The notes under the pieces are model-generated. The model was not told where the DNA came from. It saw only the letters and a program-made list of their open reading frames with translations, and did no database searches. From Flavobacterium sp. Root901 (lineage in GTDB: Bacteria > Bacteroidota > Bacteroidia > Flavobacteriales > Flavobacteriaceae), in assembly GCF_001429765.1 (NCBI RefSeq), contig NZ_LMJB01000005.1, forward strand, positions 1,081,071 through 1,145,070: a stretch of DNA of 64,000 bases. The letters run 5' to 3'. Positions 18,370 to 26,590 of the stretch are shown here, piece after piece. The position numbers were made by a program, and so were the translations under genes. The first letter of the stretch is position 1. Each line of letters opens with the position of its first letter.

Positions 18370-19563
18370 ATGTACGGTAAAATTAAAGAACATCTGCAAA
18401 GTGAGCTGCAGACAATCGAAGAAAATGGTATTTTTAAAAAAGAGCGAATTATAACTTCCGCCCAAGGTGCAGAGATTACAATTTCGACTGGCGAAAAAGT
18501 TTTGAATTTTTGTGCCAATAATTATTTAGGACTATCGTCGCATCCGGAGGTAGTTCAGGCTGCAAAAGATGCAATGGACACACATGGTTTCGGAATGTCG
18601 TCAGTACGTTTTATTTGCGGTACTCAGGATATTCATAAAACATTAGAAAAAAAGATTGCAGATTTTTATGGTACAGAAGACACTATATTATATGCTGCTG
18701 CTTTTGATGCTAACGGAGGAGTTTTTGAGCCTTTGCTGGGAGAAAATGATGCAATTATTTCAGATAGCTTAAATCATGCTTCTATTATCGACGGTGTGCG
18801 TTTGTGTAAAGCGGCGCGTTACCGCTATGAAAACAGCAATATGGAAGATCTGGAAGAGCAGTTAATTAAAGCAACCGAAGCAGGAACTCGTTTTAAACTA
18901 ATTGTAACCGATGGTGTTTTTTCTATGGATGGCTTAGTAGCGCCATTAGATAAAATCTGTGACCTGGCTGACAAATACGATGCTCTGGTAATGGTTGATG
19001 AATGCCATGCTGCGGGATTTATTGGTGCAACAGGAAAAGGTACGCTTGAAGCAAAAGGAGTAATGGGGCGTGTTGATATTATAACAGGAACGCTGGGTAA
19101 AGCATTAGGCGGAGCCATGGGCGGATACACAACAGCCAAAAAAGAGATAATTGAAATTTTGCGTCAGCGCTCAAGACCATATTTATTTTCAAATTCTTTA
19201 GCGCCATCAATTGTTGGTGCTTCAATAAAAGTTTTTGAAATATTAGAGAAAGACACAGCACTTAGAGATAAATTAGAATGGAATACTAATTACTTTAAGA
19301 AAGGAATGAAAAAAGCAGGATTTGACATTATAGATGGGGATTCGGCAATTGTACCAGTTATGCTGTATGATGCAAAATTGTCACAAACAATGGCAAATGA
19401 ACTTTTAAAACAAGGTATCTATGTTATTGGGTTTTTCTTCCCGGTAGTGCCTAAAGACAAGGCCAGAATCAGGGTGCAGCTTTCGGCAGCTCATACTAAG
19501 GAACACTTAGACAAAGCGATAGAAGCATTTAAATTAACAGGTAAAATGTTAAAAGTTATATAA
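18370..19563 (+). CDS. kbl: Glycine C-acetyltransferase (2-amino-3-ketobutyrate CoA ligase)
   Basis: This fold-type I PLP enzyme of the alpha-oxoamine synthase family, 397 aa, interconverts 2-amino-3-ketobutyrate plus CoA with glycine plus acetyl-CoA in threonine catabolism. The PLP lysine is K244 in [13 protein letters not shown], and the family signatures [12 protein letters not shown] and [10 protein letters not shown] are present. The length and N-terminus ([13 protein letters not shown]) fit Kbl better than BioF or serine palmitoyltransferase. No threonine dehydrogenase gene is adjacent. A promoter is not obvious in the 80-base spacer after addA. Confidence 0.92.
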   Translation: MYGKIKEHLQSELQTIEENGIFKKERIITSAQGAEITISTGEKVLNFCANNYLGLSSHPEVVQAAKDAMDTHGFGMSSVRFICGTQDIHKTLEKKIADFYGTEDTILYAAAFDANGGVFEPLLGENDAIISDSLNHASIIDGVRLCKAARYRYENSNMEDLEEQLIKATEAGTRFKLIVTDGVFSMDGLVAPLDKICDLADKYDALVMVDECHAAGFIGATGKGTLEAKGVMGRVDIITGTLGKALGGAMGGYTTAKKEIIEILRQRSRPYLFSNSLAPSIVGASIKVFEILEKDTALRDKLEWNTNYFKKGMKKAGFDIIDGDSAIVPVMLYDAKLSQTMANELLKQGIYVIGFFFPVVPKDKARIRVQLSAAHTKEHLDKAIEAFKLTGKMLKVI

Positions 19564-19608
19564 TTACCACATTCGAGTAATTTTTGTAGGTTTTTTTTAA
19601 CATTTGAT

Positions 19609-19639
19609 TTTGTATTTAAAAAATTTGGTGTTACTTTTG
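19609..19639 (+). promoter_or_regulatory. Strong promoter TTTG-N19-TACTTTTG for ompA
   Basis: The -33 TTTG (19609-19612) and -7 TACTTTTG (19632-19639) are exactly 19 bases apart, the textbook Flavobacterium arrangement. A 5' leader of about 32 nt follows. Confidence 0.85.
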
Positions 19640-19676
19640 CTTGTAATTAACTAAATTGTAATTAAAAAAATTAAGT

Positions 19677-21143
19677 ATGAAACATCTTAACAAACTTTTA
19701 GTTGCTGTAATGATGGCGATGGGTGTAAGCTCTTTTGCGCAAGACAGTAACAATCCATGGGCGATCTCTTTTGGGGTTAATGCCGTGGATACAAGGACTA
19801 GTGCAAGTCCAGAACACGTTGACTTTTTCCCAGCACACTTTTCTCAGCCATTTGATGTAAAAAATAACTGGAATATTCTTCCGTCATTATCCTACATTGG
19901 AGTGTCTAGATATGTTGGTAGTGGTTTCTCAGTTGGTTTACAAGGATCTGTAAACAAAATTGATAAATATGTTGTTTTTGCTCCAAATGCTGCAGGGCAT
20001 GATGGAAGAGGAATGGTTGTTTACAATCCTGGAGACTTAATGTACTACGGAATTGATGCTACTATTAAATACAGCTTTCAGGAATTAATCAAATCTAAAG
20101 TGATTGATCCTTCGTTATCTGTAGGTGGTGGTTATACTTTCTTTGGAGATAGCAGCTACGGAACTGTTAACCCAGGTGCTGGTTTAACTTTCTGGTTTAC
20201 TGATGCTATTGGTCTTGAGTTAGCTACAAGATACAAATGGTCTGTAAGTGGAGATAGAGAAGATGCTTCTGGAACTCCAGATGCTCCATCTCACTTCCAA
20301 CACACTGCAGGTTTAGTTTTCAAATTCGGAGGTAAAGATACTGACGGAGACGGAATCTATGACAAAGATGATGCTTGTCCAGATGTTGCTGGTTTAAAAC
20401 AATTCAACGGATGTCCTGATACAGACGGAGACGGAATCGTTGACGCTTCTGATGCTTGTCCAAACGAATTTGGTTTAGCTGCATTAAACGGATGTCCTGA
20501 TAAAGACGGAGACGGTGTTGCTGATAAAGATGATGCTTGTCCAGATGTTGCTGGTTTAGCTGCTTTAAAAGGTTGTCCTGACACTGACGGTGACGGTATC
20601 GCTGATAAAGATGATAAATGTCCTACAGTTGCTGGTCCTAAAGAAAATGGTGGTTGTCCTTTCTTAGACGCTGACAAAGATGGGGTTTTAGATAAAGATG
20701 ACGATTGTCCTACAGTTGCTGGTCCAGCTAGTAACAGAGGATGTCCAGAAGTAAGCTCTCAAGCTTTAGAAGATCTTAAAGTTCAAGCAAGAGCTATCTA
20801 CTTTAACTCTGGTAAAGCTACTTTCAAAACTGGTGATAAAGAAACTCCAGCTAGATTAGATGCTATTAAAGAAATCCTTAAAAACTATCCAAACGCTAAA
20901 TTCAGCATTGAAGGACACACAGATAACACTGGTTCTGCTAAAATCAACCAAAAATTATCTGAAGACAGAGCTAAAGCTGTATTAGATGCATTAGTTCAAA
21001 GAGGTGTTAATCCAGAAAACTTAGAAGCTAAAGGATTTGGATCTTCTCAACCAGTTGCAAGTAACAAAACTGCTGCAGGTAAAGCACAAAACAGAAGAAC
21101 TGAAATTAAACACGTAGGTTCTAAATACCAAGGTAAACTATAA
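19677..21143 (+). CDS. OmpA-family protein with thrombospondin type 3 repeats
   Basis: The 488-aa outer-membrane protein has a signal peptide (ending FAQ near residue 21) and an N-terminal beta-barrel to about residue 215. Five calcium-binding thrombospondin type 3 repeats of the DTDGDGIxDxxDxCP type span residues 220-355. An OmpA/Pal peptidoglycan-binding domain follows (IEGHTDNTG and AKGFGSSQP motifs). It should tether the outer membrane to the cell wall. Its codon use is more biased than its neighbours, and it has a consensus promoter and strong terminator, consistent with very high expression. It is likely a major outer-membrane protein. Confidence 0.92.
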   Translation: MKHLNKLLVAVMMAMGVSSFAQDSNNPWAISFGVNAVDTRTSASPEHVDFFPAHFSQPFDVKNNWNILPSLSYIGVSRYVGSGFSVGLQGSVNKIDKYVVFAPNAAGHDGRGMVVYNPGDLMYYGIDATIKYSFQELIKSKVIDPSLSVGGGYTFFGDSSYGTVNPGAGLTFWFTDAIGLELATRYKWSVSGDREDASGTPDAPSHFQHTAGLVFKFGGKDTDGDGIYDKDDACPDVAGLKQFNGCPDTDGDGIVDASDACPNEFGLAALNGCPDKDGDGVADKDDACPDVAGLAALKGCPDTDGDGIADKDDKCPTVAGPKENGGCPFLDADKDGVLDKDDDCPTVAGPASNRGCPEVSSQALEDLKVQARAIYFNSGKATFKTGDKETPARLDAIKEILKNYPNAKFSIEGHTDNTGSAKINQKLSEDRAKAVLDALVQRGVNPENLEAKGFGSSQPVASNKTAAGKAQNRRTEIKHVGSKYQGKL

Positions 21144-21165
21144 TTTACTTTGTAAATAAAATACT

Positions 21166-21197
21166 AAAAGCCATTCTTAATTGAATGGCTTTTTTTA
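21166..21197 (+). terminator. Intrinsic terminator of ompA
   Basis: AAAAGCCATTC (21166-21176) pairs with GAATGGCTTTT (21183-21193), followed by more T residues. It ends just before the addB ATG and contains the spurious TTG at 21181. Confidence 0.9.
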
Positions 21198-21207
21198 TTT
21201 TTATCAA

Positions 21208-23970
21208 ATGATAAATACTTCTTTTCTAGATAAAATTGCGGCTGTTGTAATTCACGAATATTCGGATAAACTTGCAGAAACCACCATTGTTTTACCTAAC
21301 AAAAGGACAAAGGTGTTTTTAATCGAAGCGCTTAAAAAAGAAACCACAAAAACAATTCTTTCTCCTGAAATTATTAGTATAGAAGATTTTGTACAGGATG
21401 TTGCATCAATAAGATCTGTAGATTCTATTGAGTTATTATTTGAGTTTTATGAAGTTTATTTATCGGTTACTGAAAAACAGCATCAGCAGTCTTTTGAATT
21501 GTTTGCTAACTGGGCAAAAACACTTCTTCAGGATTTTAATGAAATCGATCGTTATCTTTTGGACCCCGCTCATGTTTTATCTTATCTGAAAGATATTGAA
21601 GATATTAAAAAATGGGGAATCGAAGTTGAAAACAAAACTAAGCTTTTAGAAAATTATATTGATTTTTGGAAGTTACTCCCTCTGTATTACGAATCACTTT
21701 ACAGTCATCTTTTAAATAAATCAATTGGTTATCAAGGTTTAATTTACAGAGAAGCGGTAAACAATCTAAATCATTTTTCAAACACAATTGTAAACCGCAA
21801 TTTTATTTTTGCCGGATTTAATGCTTTAAATGCAGCCGAAGAAAAGATTGTGCAGCATCTTTTAGCTTTAGATCAGGCTAAGATTTATTGGGATGTTGAT
21901 CAGGCATTTTTAAACGATCCTTATCATGATGCAGGGCTTTTTGTCCGCCGATTTAAAGAAAGTTGGAAACACTATAAATTTCATCCTTTTGAGTGGATTG
22001 TGGATGATTTTTCCCAGTCTAAAAATATTAAAATAATTGGCACTCCAAAGACCATTGGACAGGCTAAGCTGGCCGGAAGTATTATAGAAGAGTTGATAAA
22101 TGAAAACCCTACAGCTTCTCTTGATAAAACTGCAATAGTTTTAGGGGAGGAAAATTTATTAATCCCGGTTTTGTATTCTCTTCCTGCTTCAGTTGGCGCA
22201 CTTAATATAACAATGGGATATTCCGGCAAGAATAATCCATCACAGATTTTGGTTGCTAAGTTTTTCAAAATGCATACAAATGCACTCTCGCGGACTGGCG
22301 GCAGTTATGTTTTTTATTATAAAGACGTTTTGGATATTTTGACGCATCCATTAGTGGAGCCTTATGCAAAGACAAATCATATTGTTAGAATTATTAAAGA
22401 GAACAACTATACGTTTATTACACTAAATAAAATTTTAGAACTTAATCAAAATCCATCACAATTATTTTCTTTATTATTTCAAAAATGGGAAAACGGATCG
22501 ATTGCTGTTCTGGAAAATATCTCTGCAATTTTACTTCTTATAAAGCAAAATTTTGACAATGATAATGAAGAAGAAAAAATAGCAAAAACTTTTGTATATG
22601 CTGTTTTTAAGGTAATTAATAAACTTATTAATTATTATTCTCAACATGAGCATATAGATAATATAGACACACTTCACGCAATTTATAAGCAGATAATCGA
22701 TGTGGCAGAAGTTTCGTTTGAAGGAGAGCCTTTGCGCGGTCTCCAAATTATGGGTGTCCTTGAAAGTCGTGTACTTGATTTTGAAACCGTAATTATAACT
22801 TCTATGAACGAGGGGAAATTTCCAGCAGGAAAATCTCAGAATTCATTTATACCTTACGATGTTAAAAAAGAATTGGGCCTGCCTACTTTTAAAGAAAAAG
22901 ATGCAATTTATACCTATCATTTTTATCATTTGCTACAGCGGGCGAAAAACATTTATTTGATATATAATACAGAAAATGATGGATTAGATGCCGGTGAGCG
23001 AAGCCGTTTTATAACGCAGTTAGAAGTAGAGAAAAAATCAAAACATAGTTTGACTTTTGATATCTATAACCCAGTTTTGCCGGCAACGGCTTATCAGCCA
23101 ATGGTTATTCCGAAATCAGAAGCGGTTATGGAACGTTTAAAAGAAATTGCCGCTGCCGGATTTTCTCCTTCAGCGCTAACGAGTTACATTCGAAACCCAA
23201 TTGAATTTTACTTTCAAAAAATCCTGCGAATTAGGGAAGTCGAAGAAGTAGAGGAAAACATTGCATTAAATACACTTGGAACCATTATTCACGAAACATT
23301 AAGAGTTTTATACGAACCTTTTATAGGGAAGTTTATTTCAGAATCTGATTTATTGAGCCGTTTTGATTTGTTGGATGAAGAAGTTTTAAAACAATTCAAA
23401 TTGGTTTATAAAGAAGGGGAAATTAAAAAAGGGCGAAACCTTCTGGCATTTGAAGTTGCCAAGCGAAATGTTTCTAATTTCCTTAGAATGGAATTGGAAT
23501 CTGTCAGAAATGGAGACGCGATTCAGATTATTGCTTTGGAACAAACTTTTCAAAGAAATTTAATTCATCCAGGTCTGCCGTTTCCGGTATTAATAAAAGG
23601 AAATGTCGACCGAATCGAACTTCGGAACGGCAGAATAAGAATTATCGATTATAAGACCGGAAAAGTCGAAAAAACAAATGTTATCCTTAAATCATGGAAT
23701 GGATTAACACAGGAGCTTAAAAACGACAAAATTATTCAGGTTCTAGCTTATGCCTTTATGTTTGAGGAACAAGCCGGAGATACGCCAATAGAAGTTGGAA
23801 TCATTTCTTTTAAAAATTTAAAATCTGGATTTCTGCCTTTCGGATTTAGAGAAGAAAGAGATTTGGAGATAACAGTGAGCAAAGCTATTTTAAGTAGTTA
23901 TACAGAGGAATTAGTTTTATTGCTGAGTGAAATATTTGACAGTAGTATTCCTTTTGAAGAAAAAATCTAA
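21208..23970 (+). CDS. addB: AddB-type PD-(D/E)XK nuclease
   Basis: The 920-aa protein is the likely partner of the AddA-type enzyme. It has an inactivated helicase-like region and a C-terminal nuclease domain (residues about 640-920) with TLGTIIHETLR, RIIDYKTGK and QVLAYAFMF, the G-H, D-x-K and Q-x-x-x-Y motifs of RecB-type nucleases. No Walker A motif is visible at the N-terminus. The position where AddB proteins usually carry an iron-sulfur cysteine before the nuclease (S-x-Y-x-x-C-P) reads SYIRNPIEFYF, so that ligand is missing. A longer frame from TTG 21181 lies inside the ompA terminator, so ATG 21208 is chosen. Confidence 0.85.
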   Translation: MINTSFLDKIAAVVIHEYSDKLAETTIVLPNKRTKVFLIEALKKETTKTILSPEIISIEDFVQDVASIRSVDSIELLFEFYEVYLSVTEKQHQQSFELFANWAKTLLQDFNEIDRYLLDPAHVLSYLKDIEDIKKWGIEVENKTKLLENYIDFWKLLPLYYESLYSHLLNKSIGYQGLIYREAVNNLNHFSNTIVNRNFIFAGFNALNAAEEKIVQHLLALDQAKIYWDVDQAFLNDPYHDAGLFVRRFKESWKHYKFHPFEWIVDDFSQSKNIKIIGTPKTIGQAKLAGSIIEELINENPTASLDKTAIVLGEENLLIPVLYSLPASVGALNITMGYSGKNNPSQILVAKFFKMHTNALSRTGGSYVFYYKDVLDILTHPLVEPYAKTNHIVRIIKENNYTFITLNKILELNQNPSQLFSLLFQKWENGSIAVLENISAILLLIKQNFDNDNEEEKIAKTFVYAVFKVINKLINYYSQHEHIDNIDTLHAIYKQIIDVAEVSFEGEPLRGLQIMGVLESRVLDFETVIITSMNEGKFPAGKSQNSFIPYDVKKELGLPTFKEKDAIYTYHFYHLLQRAKNIYLIYNTENDGLDAGERSRFITQLEVEKKSKHSLTFDIYNPVLPATAYQPMVIPKSEAVMERLKEIAAAGFSPSALTSYIRNPIEFYFQKILRIREVEEVEENIALNTLGTIIHETLRVLYEPFIGKFISESDLLSRFDLLDEEVLKQFKLVYKEGEIKKGRNLLAFEVAKRNVSNFLRMELESVRNGDAIQIIALEQTFQRNLIHPGLPFPVLIKGNVDRIELRNGRIRIIDYKTGKVEKTNVILKSWNGLTQELKNDKIIQVLAYAFMFEEQAGDTPIEVGIISFKNLKSGFLPFGFREERDLEITVSKAILSSYTEELVLLLSEIFDSSIPFEEKI

Positions 23971-24352
23971 TAAGCCCAAAAGCTTTCATTATTTTAAACT
24001 GATTTATTTTAGAGAGCGGAACATTTTTAATGATCAAATTTATTTAGCGCTAAACAAAATATTGCATTTTTTAACATTTGCGAATGAAATTGCTGTTACA
24101 TGAGAAAATAAATAAATTAAGAAAAGCACTTTAAAATTCCTTGAATTTGAATCGTAAATCAGTTTTTTAGTTTTACTGAATTGACTTATTTCAAGGCTGT
24201 GTAATAAATTGTTTTCTGTCTGAAAATCAATTTTAGAAGATAAAAAAATCGACATAGAAAAAAGTAAAGCTTATTAACACGATTTTGAAAATGTAATCCT
24301 GACTAAAAGTGATTAATTTTTTTTGCAAAATGTAAGCTTCACATCATAAAGG
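23971..24352. other. Gene-free AT-rich spacer
   Basis: Between addB and the next hairpin I see no convincing gene. A 71-codon minus-strand frame at 24040-24255 has no promoter or recognisable product. No clear addB terminator is visible. Confidence 0.4.
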
Positions 24353-24393
24353 AAAAAGCTGCAATTATCAATGCATAATTATCGCAGCTTTTT
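24353..24393. terminator. Bidirectional terminator AAAAAGCTGC/GCAGCTTTTT
   Basis: Perfect 10-bp arms (24353-24362 and 24384-24393) surround an AT-rich partly self-complementary loop. It lies 11 bases past the stop of the 47-aa minus-strand gene. Confidence 0.75.
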
Positions 24394-24404
24394 GTAAGTA
24401 GTTT

Positions 24405-24548
24405 TTAACTAAATATTTTTTTGAAAAAGCCTTTTTTTTCAGGTTCTTGTGAATTCGTATTGTTAACCGGTCCGTTTTCAAAACGAAATCTTCTAAACTT
24501 CATCAATTTTACATTTAAATCAAAGCGTAATTCGTCAACTGTTTTCAT
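24405..24548 (-). CDS. Very small basic protein, 47 aa
   Basis: A 48-codon frame starting MKTVDELRF has an N-terminal charged helix containing KLMKFRRFRFE, an Asn/Pro/Glu-rich linker and a C-terminal amphipathic tail KKGFFKKIFS. It is supported by a perfect -7 element 15 bases upstream (24564-24571) and a terminator directly downstream. It is divergent from the second roadblock pair. Its layout matches the 68-aa protein divergent from the first pair (14068-14274). I do not recognise a family. The C-terminal tail might bind membrane or a partner protein, which is conjecture. Confidence 0.65.
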   Translation of the reverse strand: MKTVDELRFDLNVKLMKFRRFRFENGPVNNTNSQEPEKKGFFKKIFS

Positions 24549-24563
24549 TGGAATAATTTTTTG

Positions 24564-24571
24564 CAAATTTA
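24564..24571 (-). promoter_or_regulatory. -7 promoter element TAAATTTG for the 47-aa gene
   Basis: Perfect TAnnTTTG on the minus strand, ending 15 bases before the ATG, implying a leader of about 9 nt. Confidence 0.6.
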
Positions 24572-24797
24572 AGAAAAACTTCTATTAAACTGATTATCTG
24601 AGCCTCTAAGAGGTGTGTTTTGAATTTTATGGATTGAAATGTTTGAAATTCGGGCAATTCCTTTTTTTCTGTTAAATATTTTTAAGGATTTTCTTTTAAA
24701 CAATGCGATAAATTATACTATAAATAAAAGTGGTTCAGCTAGTTGTGTACCGCATTTTTTTAACATGTGTTTATAGCACAGTTTTACTTATTACAAA

Positions 24798-24805
24798 TAA
24801 CTTTG
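24798..24805 (+). promoter_or_regulatory. -7 promoter element TAACTTTG for the second roadblock pair
   Basis: Perfect TAnnTTTG, 24 bases upstream of the ATG at 24830. Confidence 0.6.
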
Positions 24806-24829
24806 ACTTTTTAAATAATTAACAGCCTT

Positions 24830-25150
24830 ATGATTGATTTAAATACACTGGTAGAAGAGACTGGAGCAGAATCTGGAATTAGTTTTAATATAGATGGAAT
24901 TTTGCTGGAATCTGTCAATTTAGAATATGATGGAAATGTTGCGGCAATGATTGGAATGATTTTAAAAATGTGTTTAGAAATGTCTGAAGATGTTAACAAT
25001 GGCGATCTAAAACAAGTTATGATTAAAAACAATGACGGCATCGTGGTTGCAAATAAAAATCAGGACGATAATTGTGTAGCCTTACTTTCTAAAGATATTA
25101 GCAAAATGGGTTTATTGCTAAGAAAAATGGATACCGTTTTTAATAATTAA
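24830..25150 (+). CDS. Roadblock/LC7-like protein A2 (paired)
   Basis: The 106-aa protein is a distant paralogue of the A1 protein at 13530-13886. Shared features are the SLNLDYSDSIAAM/SVNLEYDGNVAAM segment, the LKQL/LKQV strand and the DGVVVGNK/DGIVVANK motif. The fold pattern is roadblock/LC7-like, with no catalytic residues expected. It is followed after 19 bases by the B2 gene, in the same order as the first pair. Identity to A1 is only about 30 percent by eye, much lower than between the B partners. Confidence 0.75.
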   Translation: MIDLNTLVEETGAESGISFNIDGILLESVNLEYDGNVAAMIGMILKMCLEMSEDVNNGDLKQVMIKNNDGIVVANKNQDDNCVALLSKDISKMGLLLRKMDTVFNN

Positions 25151-25169
25151 TTCAAACCAATATACAAAC

Positions 25170-25544
25170 ATGTCAGATTTTTTACAGAATTTTCAAAATG
25201 ATTTAAGAGAGAATGTTAGCGGATTTATTGCAGTTTCAGTAACTGAGGTTGAGACAGGAATGTCTTATTGCTCACTTTCTGTAAATCCAGATTTTGATCC
25301 GGAATTAGCATCTGCTTATAATTTAGAAGTTGTAAAAGCAAAAATAAACGCCATTAAAGCTTTAGGATTAGATCAAAAAATAAACGATATTTTAATTACA
25401 TTGACGGATCAAATACATATTATAGATGTTTCTGAAGATGGACAGTATTTTATTTACTTAGCTGTCGACGCCAAAAAAGCTAATCTTGGATTAACAAGAG
25501 CAACTTTGGGAAAATTCAAGAAAGATATTATTTCGAAATTATAA
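25170..25544 (+). CDS. Roadblock/LC7-like protein B2 (paired)
   Basis: The 124-aa protein is a close paralogue of B1 at 13117-13497: DFDPELASAYNLEVVKAK, ILITLTDQIHIIDVS and KANLGLTRATL segments align without gaps. The conserved central helix and last strand suggest a partner-binding surface that is kept while the A subunit diverges. It is the last gene of its unit and a hairpin follows. Function is unknown. Confidence 0.75.
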   Translation: MSDFLQNFQNDLRENVSGFIAVSVTEVETGMSYCSLSVNPDFDPELASAYNLEVVKAKINAIKALGLDQKINDILITLTDQIHIIDVSEDGQYFIYLAVDAKKANLGLTRATLGKFKKDIISKL

Positions 25545-25564
25545 GTTTTGCCCCCAAAATGAAG

Positions 25565-25600
25565 AAAAGGCTGTTCCGATTTATACGGAATGGCCTTTTC
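25565..25600. terminator. Terminator after the second roadblock pair
   Basis: Arms 25565-25578 and 25586-25599 (AAAAGGCTGTTCCG with CGGAATGGCCTTTT) pair completely if two G-U pairs are allowed. It separates convergent genes and can serve both strands. Confidence 0.8.
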
Positions 25601-25620
25601 TGCTTTTAAAGTGTTTTTAT

Positions 25621-26397
25621 TTAGTTGAAGAAATCTAATAATATAGGTTTTAGCTCTTCCTTATTTTCGATGTGACTCATGTGTCCGTCTTCAAAAGAAA
25701 TTAACTCTACAGTTGTATCTTCTATTTGGGCAAGATTTTCTTCATAATTTAAAACCGGATCTTTTTTGCCTAAAATCAATAAAACCGAAAATCGGTTTTC
25801 ATGTAAAAGCCATTCACGGTCTTTTCTTATTTTCATTCCTTCAAGAGAAGCGATAATTCCCTGCAAAGGGGTTTTTAAAGCCTGTTCTCGTACTTTTTCA
25901 ATTTCGTCTGCTAAACGGGTTCTGTTATTTTCGCTGAATAAATTAGCGATTGCCAAACTCACAAAATTCACATAATTCTGTTTTACGGCTTTTATCGCTC
26001 GGGTTCTGTTTAGTTTTTTCTCAGCGCTGTCTTCTTTAGAAGTTGAATTTTGTAAAACTATTTTTTGTGTTTTTTCCGGATATAATTCGGCGAAAGCCAA
26101 AGCAGCGTAACCTCCCATAGAATGTCCAAGAATTGCAGCTTTTTCAATTTTCAGATATTCCAAAACTTCATTCACTGCACCTGCATTGTCTTCCATTTCA
26201 TGCACATAACCCAAACAATCAGATTCTCCGTGACCTAATAAATCAATGGTAATAACACGATATTTTTTTGAAAACAGTTCAACATATTCTTTCCACATTG
26301 TCTTGTTTTCCAAAAAGCCGTGAAGCAGTACAATTGCATTTCCTTCTCCAGAATCTGTAAAAGATATTTTAGTGTTTTTATATAGGATATTTTTCAA
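25621..26397 (-). CDS. Alpha/beta hydrolase
   Basis: The 258-aa protein has the complete alpha/beta-hydrolase plan: oxyanion region LLHGFLENK near residue 24, nucleophile elbow GHSMGGYAAL with Ser near residue 94, acid residue in GKKDPVLN near 213, and the catalytic His in DGHMSHIEN near 240. It has no signal peptide. It resembles small carboxylesterase or MenH-like enzymes, but no menaquinone genes are adjacent, so the substrate is not assigned. A -7 element TATCTTTG (26423-26430) lies 26 bases upstream. Confidence 0.85.
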   Translation of the reverse strand: MKNILYKNTKISFTDSGEGNAIVLLHGFLENKTMWKEYVELFSKKYRVITIDLLGHGESDCLGYVHEMEDNAGAVNEVLEYLKIEKAAILGHSMGGYAALAFAELYPEKTQKIVLQNSTSKEDSAEKKLNRTRAIKAVKQNYVNFVSLAIANLFSENNRTRLADEIEKVREQALKTPLQGIIASLEGMKIRKDREWLLHENRFSVLLILGKKDPVLNYEENLAQIEDTTVELISFEDGHMSHIENKEELKPILLDFFN

Positions 26398-26422
26398 AAT
26401 CTTGTTTTTATAATGTAAAGTG

Positions 26423-26430
26423 CAAAGATA
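26423..26430 (-). promoter_or_regulatory. -7 promoter element TATCTTTG for the hydrolase
   Basis: Perfect TAnnTTTG on the minus strand. An 18-bp inverted repeat arm begins 14 bases further upstream, at 26444, where a -33 element would be expected. Confidence 0.55.
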
Positions 26431-26443
26431 AAAAAGGTAAAAT

Positions 26444-26524
26444 CATATCAGAAATATAAGTTCATTTCAGTTAAAGAATATAAGCAATTGAGTTCAAATT
26501 AAATGCACTTATATTTCTGATATG
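26444..26524. repeat. 18-bp perfect inverted repeat, 45-base spacer
   Basis: CATATCAGAAATATAAGT (26444-26461) is matched by its reverse complement at 26507-26524. There is no T-run on either side. Its position upstream of the hydrolase promoter suggests a regulatory site or a dispersed palindromic element. Confidence 0.7.
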
Positions 26525-26527
26525 CTT

Positions 26528-26560
26528 TAAAAAAATACGGCTCTCATTTCTGAAAGCCGT
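26528..26560 (-). terminator. Terminator of the aminopeptidase gene
   Basis: On the minus strand ACGGCTTTC pairs with GAGAGCCGT (one G-U) and is followed by a T-run, 31 bases past the stop. Confidence 0.8.
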
Positions 26561-26590
26561 CTATATAGTAATCCTGATTGTGTTTTCATT

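Noticed and set aside
24040..24255. 71-codon minus-strand open frame
   Set aside because: No -7 element upstream, atypical composition, and no similarity to any pattern I know. Likely random in AT-rich sequence.
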